Both the position numbers and the translations under genes were made by a program. The notes under the pieces are model-generated. The model did no database searches. It saw only the letters and a program-made list of their open reading frames with translations, and was not told the DNA's origin. A stretch of DNA of 44,993 nucleotides from Deltaproteobacteria bacterium (GTDB taxonomy: Bacteria; Myxococcota; B64-G9). This document shows positions 1 through 7,956 of this stretch, in pieces (positions within the stretch are counted from its first letter, which is position 1; each line of letters begins with the position of its first letter). The stretch covers positions 1 to 44,993 of the forward strand of contig JAFGRB010000079.1 in the NCBI GenBank assembly GCA_016935365.1. Direction: 5' to 3'.

Positions 1-55
1 GACTAGCTCCGAAATCGAGACGGGGAAAGAAAAAACCTACAGGATCCCATACGGA

Positions 56-2056
56 CTAGTCGCGCCTGATCTCCTCGACGATGGACAGGAAGGCCTCGAC
101 CACCCGGGGATCGAACTGCGAGCCCGAAGCAGCCCGGACCTCCTCCACGGCCTTGGCGTGCGGCATGGCCTCCCGGTAGGGTCGATCCGAGGTCATGGCG
201 TCGTAGGAGTCGGCCACGGCGATGATCCGGGCCTCCAGCGGGATCTCCTCACCCGAGATCTGCCCGGGGTAGCCGGATCCGTCGAAGCGCTCGTGGTGGC
301 GCAGCACCACCTTCTGGGCGTCGCTGAGGAAGCGGATCGGGCCCAGGATCGAGTCGCCGAAGAGCGGATGGCTGCGAATGGTTTCCCATTCCTGGTCGGA
401 CAGCTCCATGCGCTTGTGGAGGATGGAGTCGGAGATCCCGATCTTGCCGATGTCGTGAAGCATGCCGGCGTAGTGGATGATCTTGAGGCTGTGCGCCGGC
501 AGGCCCATCTCCTCGGCAATGCGCACGGCGTAGCGGGTCACCCGCTCGGAGTGCCCCTTGGTGTAGGCATCGCGAGCCTCCAGGGCCTGGGCCAGGCTCT
601 TCATGGTCTCCAGGTAGGTCTGCTGGGTGGCCTCGAAGAGACGGGCGTTCTCGATGGCGATGGCGGCCTGGCTGGCGAGCACATGCAGCACCCGCTCATC
701 ATCGGCAGACAGGCCCTCGCAGGAGGCGATCTCGAAGTAACCGATCAGCCTGTCGCCCAGCTTGAGCGGGACCGACAGGCCCGGCGTTCCCTCTTCGAGC
801 TCGCGGTTCTCCTTGGCCTCCTCGTCCAACAGCCGTATCGCGCAGCTCGACGAGTCGACGATCTCGCGTGTCATGCCGGTAATGGCCGACAGGGTCCGCT
901 CGAGATCCAGGCTGGAGGTGATTGCCTTGGATGCCTCCTGGAGGGTCTCGAGATCCCGAACCCGTTTCTCGAGGTTTCTGTTGGCCTGCTCGATCCGCTG
1001 GGCATAGTCCCGAAGCTCCCGATTCATGCGGTCGATCTCGCGCACGTGGTGATCGAGCTGGGCGCGCTTCTTCTCCAGTCGGCCGTGGGTGTCTGCATTG
1101 TGCAGGGCCTGGGCTGCCCAGGAAGCGAAGGTGGCCAGCAAATCCAGGTCTTCCTCGGAGAAGGCACGCGGCTGCCGGGCCTCGGCGTCGATCACCCCGA
1201 CCACCTCTCCGCGAACCATCAGCGGTACCGCCATCTCGCAGCGTCCCCCGGCCACGCCCTTGATGTAGTCCCCGTTCTCCTGTACGTCCGGCACCAGGAT
1301 CGGCTTCGCCATCCGCAGCGCCCGGCCGGTGATGCCCTTGCCGTGGCTAATGCGCATGCCCCGGACCTCGTCGCGATACCCGACCGCGGCCCTGACCACG
1401 AGCGCATTTCCATCGATCCGCTCCAGCAATGCGCAGTTGTCGAAGTGCAGGGCCCTCTGGGCGAGGTGAAGGATCTTCTCCAGCAGCGCATCTTCCGACA
1501 GCGTCGAGCTCATCTCTCGCCCGAGGCAGCTGAGCAGCTCGAGCTCCTCGACTTTCTTCTCGAGCCTGCAGACCAGGCGGGAGTTGTTGATGGCCGTGGC
1601 CGCCTGGTTGGCGAAGATGCGGAAGAGATCCAGGTCGGACTCCTGAAAAGCCCCCGGCTTGCGGCTCTCTGCGTCCAGCACGCCGATGGTCCTGTCGTCC
1701 AGGCGAAGCGGGGCTGCCATCTCGGATCGCGCTCCGGCGACACCCTGGATGTAACCCTCCCAGCTGCTCACGTCGTTGACGATGATCGGATCGCCGTTCT
1801 TGAGCACGTAGCCCGTGATCCCCTCTCCTGGCTTGACCCGGAAGCTCTCGACCACCTCGGGCCGATATCCCCGCGCGGCCCGGATCGTCAACACGCCCTG
1901 CTGCTCGTCGTAGAGCAGTATCGCGCAGTTGTCCAACCAGAAGACATCCTCGACCAGAGACAGGATGGTGTCGAGAAGCGCATCCGGGTCCAGCACGGAA
2001 TTCATGGCCCGGGCGGCCTGATTGAGGGCGGCTAGCTTGCGCACCGTCTCCGACAC
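56..2056 (-). CDS. GAF-GAF-GAF-HD-GYP cyclic-di-GMP phosphodiesterase-like sensor
   Basis: A cytoplasmic protein of 666 residues with no signal peptide or membrane segment. Two clear GAF domains (about residues 20-160 and 185-320) are followed by a coiled-coil linker (about 325-375), a shorter third GAF-like domain (about 375-480) and a C-terminal HD-GYP domain (about 490-660). The HD-GYP part looks intact: GHSERV, MLHDIGKIG, and HHERFDGSGYP are all present. Known HD-GYP proteins hydrolyse cyclic di-GMP; here the GAF domains would sense a small ligand or redox state, which is inference. The start is GTG at 2054-2056 with GGAGG six bases upstream. It is divergent from the glycine cleavage operon and is not obviously co-transcribed with anything in the window. 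Confidence 0.9.
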   Translation of the reverse strand: MSETVRKLAALNQAARAMNSVLDPDALLDTILSLVEDVFWLDNCAILLYDEQQGVLTIRAARGYRPEVVESFRVKPGEGITGYVLKNGDPIIVNDVSSWEGYIQGVAGARSEMAAPLRLDDRTIGVLDAESRKPGAFQESDLDLFRIFANQAATAINNSRLVCRLEKKVEELELLSCLGREMSSTLSEDALLEKILHLAQRALHFDNCALLERIDGNALVVRAAVGYRDEVRGMRISHGKGITGRALRMAKPILVPDVQENGDYIKGVAGGRCEMAVPLMVRGEVVGVIDAEARQPRAFSEEDLDLLATFASWAAQALHNADTHGRLEKKRAQLDHHVREIDRMNRELRDYAQRIEQANRNLEKRVRDLETLQEASKAITSSLDLERTLSAITGMTREIVDSSSCAIRLLDEEAKENRELEEGTPGLSVPLKLGDRLIGYFEIASCEGLSADDERVLHVLASQAAIAIENARLFEATQQTYLETMKSLAQALEARDAYTKGHSERVTRYAVRIAEEMGLPAHSLKIIHYAGMLHDIGKIGISDSILHKRMELSDQEWETIRSHPLFGDSILGPIRFLSDAQKVVLRHHERFDGSGYPGQISGEEIPLEARIIAVADSYDAMTSDRPYREAMPHAKAVEEVRAASGSQFDPRVVEAFLSIVEEIRRD

Positions 2057-2091
2057 GAGCGCCTCCGCCCCCCCAGCGTAATCTGGTGATC

Positions 2092-2120
2092 AAAATAGGT
2101 CTCCGCCGCGAAAAAGGCAA
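2092..2120 (-). promoter_or_regulatory. sigma-70-type promoter for the GAF/HD-GYP gene
   Basis: On the minus strand TTGCCT (2115-2120) and TATTTT (2092-2097) are separated by 17 bases, about 35 bases upstream of the GTG start. Both hexamers are close to the sigma-70 consensus. Assigned by eye only. Confidence 0.45.
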
Positions 2121-2157
2121 GCGAAAGCTGCCGCGATGGCCGGAGGGCGGTTTTTGC

Positions 2158-2185
2158 TTGACGAGCCGGGTCGATGGAATAAGCT
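2158..2185 (+). promoter_or_regulatory. possible sigma-70-type promoter of the gcv operon
   Basis: TTGACG at 2158-2163 and TAAGCT at 2180-2185 with a 16-base spacer, about 100 bases before gcvH. The -35 box is good and the -10 box weak. The leader after it holds a short inverted repeat (GGGCA, 2197-2201; TGCCC, 2209-2213). No glycine riboswitch core could be recognised in the leader. Confidence 0.35.
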
Positions 2186-2285
2186 AGGCCTCGGCTGGGC
2201 ATGCTAACTGCCCGTGAACGCAGGAACATGCAGCGCAACCGTTCGGATGTGGCCCCCCGCTCCGAACCCTGGCTGGAGGATGCGC

Positions 2286-2675
2286 ATGAACATTCCATCC
2301 GAACTCAAGTACACCCAGGAGCACGAGTGGGTCCGGCGCGACGAGAGCTTGCTCACGATCGGGATCACCGACTATGCCCAGACTGAGCTCGGGGACATCG
2401 TCAACGTCGAGTTTCCCGAAGAAGGTGAGCACTTCAAGAAAGACGAGGCCTTTGGCGCGGTCGAGTCGGTCAAGGCATCCAGCGAGGTCTTCATGCCGGT
2501 CAGCGGCAAGGTCGTCGAGATCAACGAGCCCTTGCTCGACTCGCCGGAGATCATCAACGAGGACCCGTACGAGGAGGGCTGGATGATCCGCGTCGAGCCA
2601 GACGATCCCTCCGAGCTGGACAGCTTGATGGATGCAGCCGCCTACGAGCGCTACGTCAAAGAAGAGTCCGAATAA
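2286..2675 (+). CDS. gcvH: glycine cleavage system H protein
   Basis: The 129-residue lipoyl carrier of the glycine cleavage complex, which shuttles the aminomethyl group from the P-protein to the T-protein and electrons to the L-protein. The lipoyl-lysine motif ESVKAS places the modified residue at K63, and the N-terminal KYTQEHEWV and the GITDYAQ segment are classic for the family. Length is normal for GcvH. Two ATGs lie close together (2280 and 2286); the GGAGG at 2275-2279 abuts the first and is six bases from the second, so 2286 is preferred. It is followed after 64 bases by gcvPA and is the first gene of the operon. Confidence 0.96.
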   Translation: MNIPSELKYTQEHEWVRRDESLLTIGITDYAQTELGDIVNVEFPEEGEHFKKDEAFGAVESVKASSEVFMPVSGKVVEINEPLLDSPEIINEDPYEEGWMIRVEPDDPSELDSLMDAAAYERYVKEESE

Positions 2676-2739
2676 CGGCAAGCCTGGCCCCAGGCCTCCC
2701 GCCGTCTTCGCGCGCTCGAATCCCGAAAACGAGGTAGCC

Positions 2740-4104
2740 ATGCGATACATCCCACACACCACAGACGACGTACGCCGGATGCTGGAGGCGATCGGTGTCG
2801 CCTCGGTCGAGCAGCTCTTCGACAGCATCCCATCAGCGCTGAAACTCTCCCGCGACCTGGCGCTGCCCACGCCGATGGACGAGGTCTCCTTGACTTCCCT
2901 GCTGCGCGGCCTGGCCGCGCGCAACGCCGCTTCGGCCGACCGGATGGCGCTCTTTCTGGGTGCGGGTGCGTATGCGCATCACATCCCGGCTGCCGTCGAC
3001 CAGTTGCTGCTCCGCGGCGAGTTCTTCACCGCCTATACCCCCTATCAGTCCGAGGCCAGCCAGGGGACGCTGCAGTCCATCTTCGAGTACCAGTCCATGG
3101 TGGCCTCGCTGCTCGGCGCCGACGCGGTCAACGCCTCCATGTATGACGGCGCGTCTGCCACCGCCGAGGCCGTGTTGATGGGCCTGCGGCTCAAACGAAA
3201 GCGCCCGCGCGTGCTCGTGGCCCGCTCGGTCCACCCGGAGGTCGGGCAGACCTGTCGGACCTACCTGAGCGAGCATGAGCCCGGCCTGGAAGAAGTCCCC
3301 TTCACGAATACCGGCACGACCGATCTGGATTCGCTGAAGGCCACCCTGGACGACGAGGTCTCGAGCGTCGTGATCCAGAGCCCGAACGCGCTGGGCTGCA
3401 TCGAGCCGCTGGACCGGATCGCCGACCTGGTCCACGCGGCCGGCGGACTGCTCATCGCCGTGGTCCTCGAGCCGGTCTCGCTCGGCCTGCTCCGCACACC
3501 CGGCGAGCTGGGGGCCGACATCATCACCGGCGAGGGCATGGGCCTGGGCTCCGGCCTCCACTTCGGCGGCCCCGGGCTCGGGCTGTTCGGCGTGCGCGGC
3601 AGCCGTAATGTCTGGCAGATGCCCGGCCGGCTGGTGGGCCAGACCTCGGATGCGCAGGGCCGGACCGGCTACGTCCTGACCATGGCCAGCCGCGAGCAGC
3701 ACATCCGCCGCGCCCGGGCCACCTCCAACATCTGCACCAACGAGGGGCTGTGCATGCTGGCGGCCGCCATCCACCTGTCGCTGCTCGGCAAGCAGGGCTT
3801 TGGCGAGCTGGCCCGGATCAACGCGACCAACGCCCGGGCCCTGCTCGAGAAAGTCGAGCGCGTGGCGGGCGTCGAGCGCGTCTTTCCCGCGCCCTTCTTC
3901 AACGAGTTCGTGATCCGCGTCGACGGCGGCGCCGAGCGCGCTCTCGCGCGCCTGTCCGACGCCGGGATCCTCGGCGGCCTGCCGGCGCATCGCTTCTTCC
4001 CCGAGCTGGACTCCCACTTGATCGTCTGCGCCACGGAGTGCAACACCCACGAGCAGCTTTCGCGCTATGCCGAGACGCTCGCGGGGCAGGAGGTCGCGTC
4101 ATGA
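2740..4104 (+). CDS. gcvPA: glycine dehydrogenase (decarboxylating) subunit 1
   Basis: A 454-residue N-terminal-half subunit of the two-subunit P-protein, which decarboxylates glycine and loads the aminomethyl group onto lipoyl-GcvH. It opens with MRYIPHTTDDVRRML and contains the conserved AYTPYQSEASQGTLQ and YDGASATAEA stretches. This subunit does not carry the PLP-binding lysine; that is in gcvPB. The reading frame is open further upstream to 2632, but the start at 2740 matches the family N-terminus. Its stop overlaps the gcvPB start as ATGA, a sign of translational coupling and of a 1:1 heterodimer. Confidence 0.96.
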   Translation: MRYIPHTTDDVRRMLEAIGVASVEQLFDSIPSALKLSRDLALPTPMDEVSLTSLLRGLAARNAASADRMALFLGAGAYAHHIPAAVDQLLLRGEFFTAYTPYQSEASQGTLQSIFEYQSMVASLLGADAVNASMYDGASATAEAVLMGLRLKRKRPRVLVARSVHPEVGQTCRTYLSEHEPGLEEVPFTNTGTTDLDSLKATLDDEVSSVVIQSPNALGCIEPLDRIADLVHAAGGLLIAVVLEPVSLGLLRTPGELGADIITGEGMGLGSGLHFGGPGLGLFGVRGSRNVWQMPGRLVGQTSDAQGRTGYVLTMASREQHIRRARATSNICTNEGLCMLAAAIHLSLLGKQGFGELARINATNARALLEKVERVAGVERVFPAPFFNEFVIRVDGGAERALARLSDAGILGGLPAHRFFPELDSHLIVCATECNTHEQLSRYAETLAGQEVAS

Positions 4105-5588
4105 GCACCGCATCCGGTCGCAGCGGCCTGGTCCACGCAGAGCCGCTGATCATCGAACGCAGCGCGCCCGGTCGGGTCGGCTGCGCATTGCCGCCGCCGC
4201 TCGGGGATTCCGAGCAAGCCTTGCGCGACATTCCCGAGTCCTATCTCCGATCCACACCTCCGGACCTGCCGGAGGTGGACGAGTTGACGGTCGTGCGGCA
4301 CTTCACGCGGCTGAGCGTCTGGAACCACGGCATCGATACCGGGATGTACCCGCTCGGCTCCTGCACCATGAAGCACAACCCGCGCATCAACGAGCGCCTG
4401 TGTCGCCTGGACGGCTTCGCATCGCTCCATCCCTATGCGCCTGCCGATCTCTGCCAGGGCGCCCTGCAGCTCATCTGGGAGCTGCAGGGCTACCTGGCCG
4501 AGATCTCCGGCTTCGCCTGCACGACGTTGCAACCGGCCGCCGGCGCCCAGGGAGAGCTGACCGGCGTGAAGATGATCCGGGCTTTTCACAAAGCCCGGGG
4601 CAACCCGCGCAAGAAGGTCCTGGTCCCCGACACCGCCCACGGCACCAACCCGGCCACGTCGTCGCTCTCTGGTTACCAGGCGGTGGAGGTCAAGAGCGGG
4701 CCCGAAGGCGTGCTGCTGCCGGACGCCGTGCGCGCGGCCGTCGACGAGGACGTGGCCGCCATCATGGTCACCAACCCGAACACGCTCGGGCTCTTCGAGG
4801 AGCACATCCGAGAGATCGCCGAGATCGTCCACGCGGCCGGAGGGCTGGTCTACTGCGACGGCGCCAATCTCAACTCCATGATGGGCGTGGCCCGGCCTGG
4901 CGACATGGGCATCGATGTGATGCAGTTCAACCTGCACAAGACCTTCTCCACCCCTCACGGCGGAGGCGGGCCCGGCTCGGGGCCCGTGGGCGCGAGCGCC
5001 GAGCTGGAGCCCTTCTTGCCGCTGCCCGTGGTGAAAGAGAAGGGCGGTCGCTTCGAGCTGGACTTCGATCGGCCCCAGAGCATCGGGCGCATCAAGTCCT
5101 TCTACGGCAACTTCGCCGTCATGGTGCGCGCCTATACCTACATCCGGGAGATGGGTGCGGCGGGCCTCAAGCGGGCGAGCGAGATGGCCGTGCTGAACGC
5201 CAACTACGTCCGCGCGCGACTGGAAGGCTGCTACTTCCTGCCCTATACCAGGCGCTCCATGCACGAGGTGGTCTTCTCGGACAAGCACCTCGAGGAGCAC
5301 GGCGTGAGCACCATGGACGTGGCCAAGCGCCTGCTCGACTTCGGCTTTCATCCGCCCACGGTCTACTTCCCGCTGGTCGTGCACGGCGCGCTGATGATCG
5401 AGCCGACCGAGAGCGAGAGCCCCGAGACGCTGGATGCATTCGTCGAGAGCATGAAGGCCATCAGCGAGGAGGCCGCCCGCGATCCCGAGTTGCTCAAGTC
5501 AGCCCCCCGCCGGACCGTGGTCGGCCGGCTGGACGAGGTCCAGGCCGCCCGCGAGCCGGTGCTCACCTGGCGCCAAACCCGCGAGTGA
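4101..5588 (+). CDS. gcvPB: glycine dehydrogenase (decarboxylating) subunit 2
   Basis: The 495-residue catalytic half of the two-subunit P-protein. The PLP lysine is K280, in NLHKTFSTPHGGGGPG, and the glycine-rich stretch after it is the family hallmark. TAHGTNPATS and YPLGSCTMKHNPR are also conserved. The ATG at 4101 overlaps the gcvPA stop. The operon H-PA-PB ends here; gcvT (aminomethyltransferase) is not present in the window, so it must lie elsewhere. The gene ends seven bases before the convergent membrane protein gene, with no obvious terminator between them. Confidence 0.96.
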   Translation: MSTASGRSGLVHAEPLIIERSAPGRVGCALPPPLGDSEQALRDIPESYLRSTPPDLPEVDELTVVRHFTRLSVWNHGIDTGMYPLGSCTMKHNPRINERLCRLDGFASLHPYAPADLCQGALQLIWELQGYLAEISGFACTTLQPAAGAQGELTGVKMIRAFHKARGNPRKKVLVPDTAHGTNPATSSLSGYQAVEVKSGPEGVLLPDAVRAAVDEDVAAIMVTNPNTLGLFEEHIREIAEIVHAAGGLVYCDGANLNSMMGVARPGDMGIDVMQFNLHKTFSTPHGGGGPGSGPVGASAELEPFLPLPVVKEKGGRFELDFDRPQSIGRIKSFYGNFAVMVRAYTYIREMGAAGLKRASEMAVLNANYVRARLEGCYFLPYTRRSMHEVVFSDKHLEEHGVSTMDVAKRLLDFGFHPPTVYFPLVVHGALMIEPTESESPETLDAFVESMKAISEEAARDPELLKSAPRRTVVGRLDEVQAAREPVLTWRQTRE

Positions 5589-5595
5589 GGTCATC

Positions 5596-6516
5596 TCAGG
5601 CGCTTGCGCGCTTTCGGTTCTTTACGTAGGTGACGATGGCGATGATCGCCATGACGAGAAGCGTAAAGCCCACCACCCCGAGCCCGATGCCGGCCTCCAG
5701 GGCCGTGTCCGCCTGGTACTCGACCATGCGCAGGTCCTCCGCCAGGACGAGCTTGATCTCGTTCTTGAAGTAGTCCTCCGCGTCGCTGTCCAGGCCCTCC
5801 CACCAGACATCGCGCAGCACGACCTGGATACCGGCAGCCGGATCGATCTTCTCGGCCTCCGCATCGGTCAGCTCGGGCGTCTTGATGACCCAGTGGACCG
5901 GCTCGCCAGGCTTCCAGTCCTCGGACACGAGCGGAAAGAAGTACTCGATCGTCTTGGCGCTCGAGCCCTCCGTCGTGGTCTCTTTCTGGATCGACTCGTC
6001 GCCCAGGACCACGCCCCGGACGATGAGGTTGCGCGTCTGGAGCTCGCACTCGCCCAGACAGTCCTTCACATCGACGGTCTGGGAGCCCGAGTCGAGGCCG
6101 TGGATGAAAGCCGGCACGAAAAGGACCGCCACCAGGCCCGTGACCGCCAGCATGGCGATGACCGGCGCCAAGGCGACGAAGTTGGTCGCGCCCATCTTCT
6201 TGTGGGCCTCGCCGATAGGCAGTGTGCGGATGTCGATCTCGGGCTTCAGCTGGACCAGCGCATCGACGAGCGCGCCGAACTCCGCTTGACCGAAGTCGCT
6301 GTTGAAGCGGATCCGCTTGAGCTTGCCCGGAGCCACCTCGCAGGCCAGGATCAGCTCGTGGCCCACGTTGGCGTGGTCCAGCACGTAGAGGTACCGCAGC
6401 GTGGCCAGGTCGGCCTTCATCCGCCGCGGGCCCTGCTTGACGGTGAGCTGGACATCGTCCAGGGTGGCGGTGACCGTGAAGACCGTGAACTTGAACTTGT
6501 ACTCTTGCGCTGCCAC
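5596..6516 (-). CDS. two-helix membrane protein of unknown function
   Basis: 306 residues, not recognised. The first 110 residues look like a cytoplasmic domain (starts AAQEYKFKFTVFTVTATLDD) without a signal peptide. A membrane helix at about 112-137 is followed by an extracytoplasmic domain of about 130 residues, with a cysteine pair in DCLGEC and a conserved-looking VVLRDVWWEGLDSDAE stretch. A second helix at about 272-298 is capped by a basic tail KNRKRASA. The start is GTG at 6516, with AGGAGG about six bases upstream. It follows a TonB-like gene on the same strand by 66 bases, so the two may work together at the envelope; that is inference from position only. Confidence 0.75.
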   Translation of the reverse strand: MAAQEYKFKFTVFTVTATLDDVQLTVKQGPRRMKADLATLRYLYVLDHANVGHELILACEVAPGKLKRIRFNSDFGQAEFGALVDALVQLKPEIDIRTLPIGEAHKKMGATNFVALAPVIAMLAVTGLVAVLFVPAFIHGLDSGSQTVDVKDCLGECELQTRNLIVRGVVLGDESIQKETTTEGSSAKTIEYFFPLVSEDWKPGEPVHWVIKTPELTDAEAEKIDPAAGIQVVLRDVWWEGLDSDAEDYFKNEIKLVLAEDLRMVEYQADTALEAGIGLGVVGFTLLVMAIIAIVTYVKNRKRASA

Positions 6517-6582
6517 GAGGCCCTCCTGAATAAAGGTATCCGGAGCTTCGAGGATAGGCGGTTTCGGGGGCCGGGCGCAAGC

Positions 6583-7836
6583 TCAGAACGGACGGCGCTC
6601 GAACTGGAAGGCCCGGATGCGCGGGCGCTCTCCGATCTCGAAGTAGAACCCGAACTGGAAGCGGATCGAGCCATCGTCGCCCACCAGCCCCTGGGGAGGG
6701 TTCGGGAACGGCGAGGCGTCGTGGAACGAGCGGACGGCCACGTCGTCGAAGAACTTCACCCCGCTCGACCGGGCCACCGAGACCTCGGTCAGCTTGCCGG
6801 AGCTGTCCAGCGCCACGTTGAGCACCGTGTAGCGGTTCTTCACGCCGAAGATGTTCCCGTAGGGATCCCGGCGGATGTACTCCTCTCCGACCCGGGGTGC
6901 CCAGAACTGGCTGACACCTCGTTTGACCCGGTTGAAGAACGTGGCGTACTTGAACTCCCGGCTGTTGAGCAGGGTCTGTTCGCCCTTGGGCACGTCCTCG
7001 ATGTGATCGTTGGCCGGCGCACCGGTGACCATGTCGAGCTTGTCCAGAGAGGGCCGCTTGAACATGGCCACGGAGCGATCGTCCTCGCCCTCCTCGCCCG
7101 ACTCCTCGTCCGCCTTTTCCTTGCCGAGCTGCAGCCGCATCCTGTCCGAGTTGCCGCTCAGCGCCTCGCTGGACTCGTAGGTCGACAGCTCGCCCATGGC
7201 GAGGTCCAGCTTGAGGTTGAGGGCGTCGCGCTTCTGGATGTCCGGAATCTCGAAGGCGAAGGACTTGTACTCGGACTTCTCCGCCTGGCTGCCGCGCTGC
7301 TTCGCGAGCAGGGCCACCTGGTCCTCGCCGGGCTGCTCCTGGGGCTCGCTGCGGCGCCGGGTGGCCGAGTCGGCGACCGTGGGCCGCGGCTGGGCCACGC
7401 CGTAGTCAGCCCGTCGATGCCGGCTGACCGACTCCTCGTCGACGCGCGTGTTGTGCTCGGACAGAAAGCGCGCATCTTCCGGCGGCCGGGAGTCTGGCGT
7501 GGGCGCCAGGTCGACCACCTGGCCATCGAGCTTGTCCGCCGGTTTCTCGGGCTCGGGCTCAGGCGGGACGGCTTTCGGCTTCTCCTCTTCCTTCCGCTCC
7601 TCGACCTTCACCTTGGGCATCAGCTTGCGGTTCAACTCGAAGTCCCGCGGGCTCATGGCCACCAGGGTCACCTCGGTGCTCTGCGCGGGCTCCGGGCGGG
7701 GGAAGAGCGAGGTCCAGTATCGGTACATGGAGGGGAGCAGGTCGGTGAAGACCAGCTCGGCGTGGGCGAGCAGGGCCAAGACGAGCGCGACGGCAATGGG
7801 TCTGAATCGCCGTGGGTCTTGGTTTCGCTCGTGCAT
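6583..7836 (-). CDS. TonB-family energy transducer-like protein
   Basis: 417 residues with a single N-terminal membrane anchor (about 12-30). A long Pro/Glu/Lys-rich charged linker follows (EEEKPKAVPPEPEPEKPAD and beyond), and the C-terminal domain (about 300-405) resembles the TonB C-terminal fold, with the VALDSSGKLTEVSVARSSG and AVRSFHDASPFPNPP segments typical of that family. Such proteins couple the ExbB/ExbD proton channel to outer-membrane transporters, or in myxobacteria belong to the AgmX/TonB-like envelope proteins. No exbB or exbD is nearby. The linker is unusually long and acidic in its second half (EKADEESGEEGEDD). It has a good promoter of its own at 7857-7885. Confidence 0.82.
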   Translation of the reverse strand: MHERNQDPRRFRPIAVALVLALLAHAELVFTDLLPSMYRYWTSLFPRPEPAQSTEVTLVAMSPRDFELNRKLMPKVKVEERKEEEKPKAVPPEPEPEKPADKLDGQVVDLAPTPDSRPPEDARFLSEHNTRVDEESVSRHRRADYGVAQPRPTVADSATRRRSEPQEQPGEDQVALLAKQRGSQAEKSEYKSFAFEIPDIQKRDALNLKLDLAMGELSTYESSEALSGNSDRMRLQLGKEKADEESGEEGEDDRSVAMFKRPSLDKLDMVTGAPANDHIEDVPKGEQTLLNSREFKYATFFNRVKRGVSQFWAPRVGEEYIRRDPYGNIFGVKNRYTVLNVALDSSGKLTEVSVARSSGVKFFDDVAVRSFHDASPFPNPPQGLVGDDGSIRFQFGFYFEIGERPRIRAFQFERRPF

Positions 7837-7856
7837 CTCACACTCTTCCCGTATTA

Positions 7857-7885
7857 ATTCTATCTGCCGCCAGGGCGATCGTCAA
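7857..7885 (-). promoter_or_regulatory. sigma-70-type promoter of the TonB-like gene
   Basis: On the minus strand TTGACG (7880-7885), a 17-base spacer and TAGAAT (7857-7862), 20 bases upstream of the ATG. This is one of the best sigma-70 matches in the window. Confidence 0.6.
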
Positions 7886-7887
7886 TC

Positions 7888-7936
7888 AGAGGCGCAGAGG
7901 CGTAGAGGCGTCGGAAGGATTCGGAAGGATCGGAAG
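7888..7936. repeat. short tandem microrepeats in an intergenic gap
   Basis: Three copies of an 8-base unit AGAGGCGY (7888-7911) run directly into two and a half copies of TCGGAAGGAT (7911-7936). They lie between the EGF lipoprotein stop and the promoter of the TonB-like gene. No function can be read from them. Confidence 0.75.
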
Positions 7937-7956
7937 ACGGCGCGGCGGGGGGGCCC

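Noticed and set aside
2197..2212. Sigma-54-like element GGGCATGCTAACTGCC before gcvH
   Set aside because: Three mismatches and overlap with a small palindrome; a housekeeping operon with a sigma-70-like site just upstream does not need it.
2160..2285. Possible glycine riboswitch before gcvH
   Set aside because: The conserved aptamer cores could not be found; only a short GGGCA/TGCCC inverted repeat is there.
7888..7936. Operator array for the TonB-like gene
   Set aside because: Short direct repeats sit upstream of the promoter, but nothing identifies them as protein-binding sites rather than slippage products.
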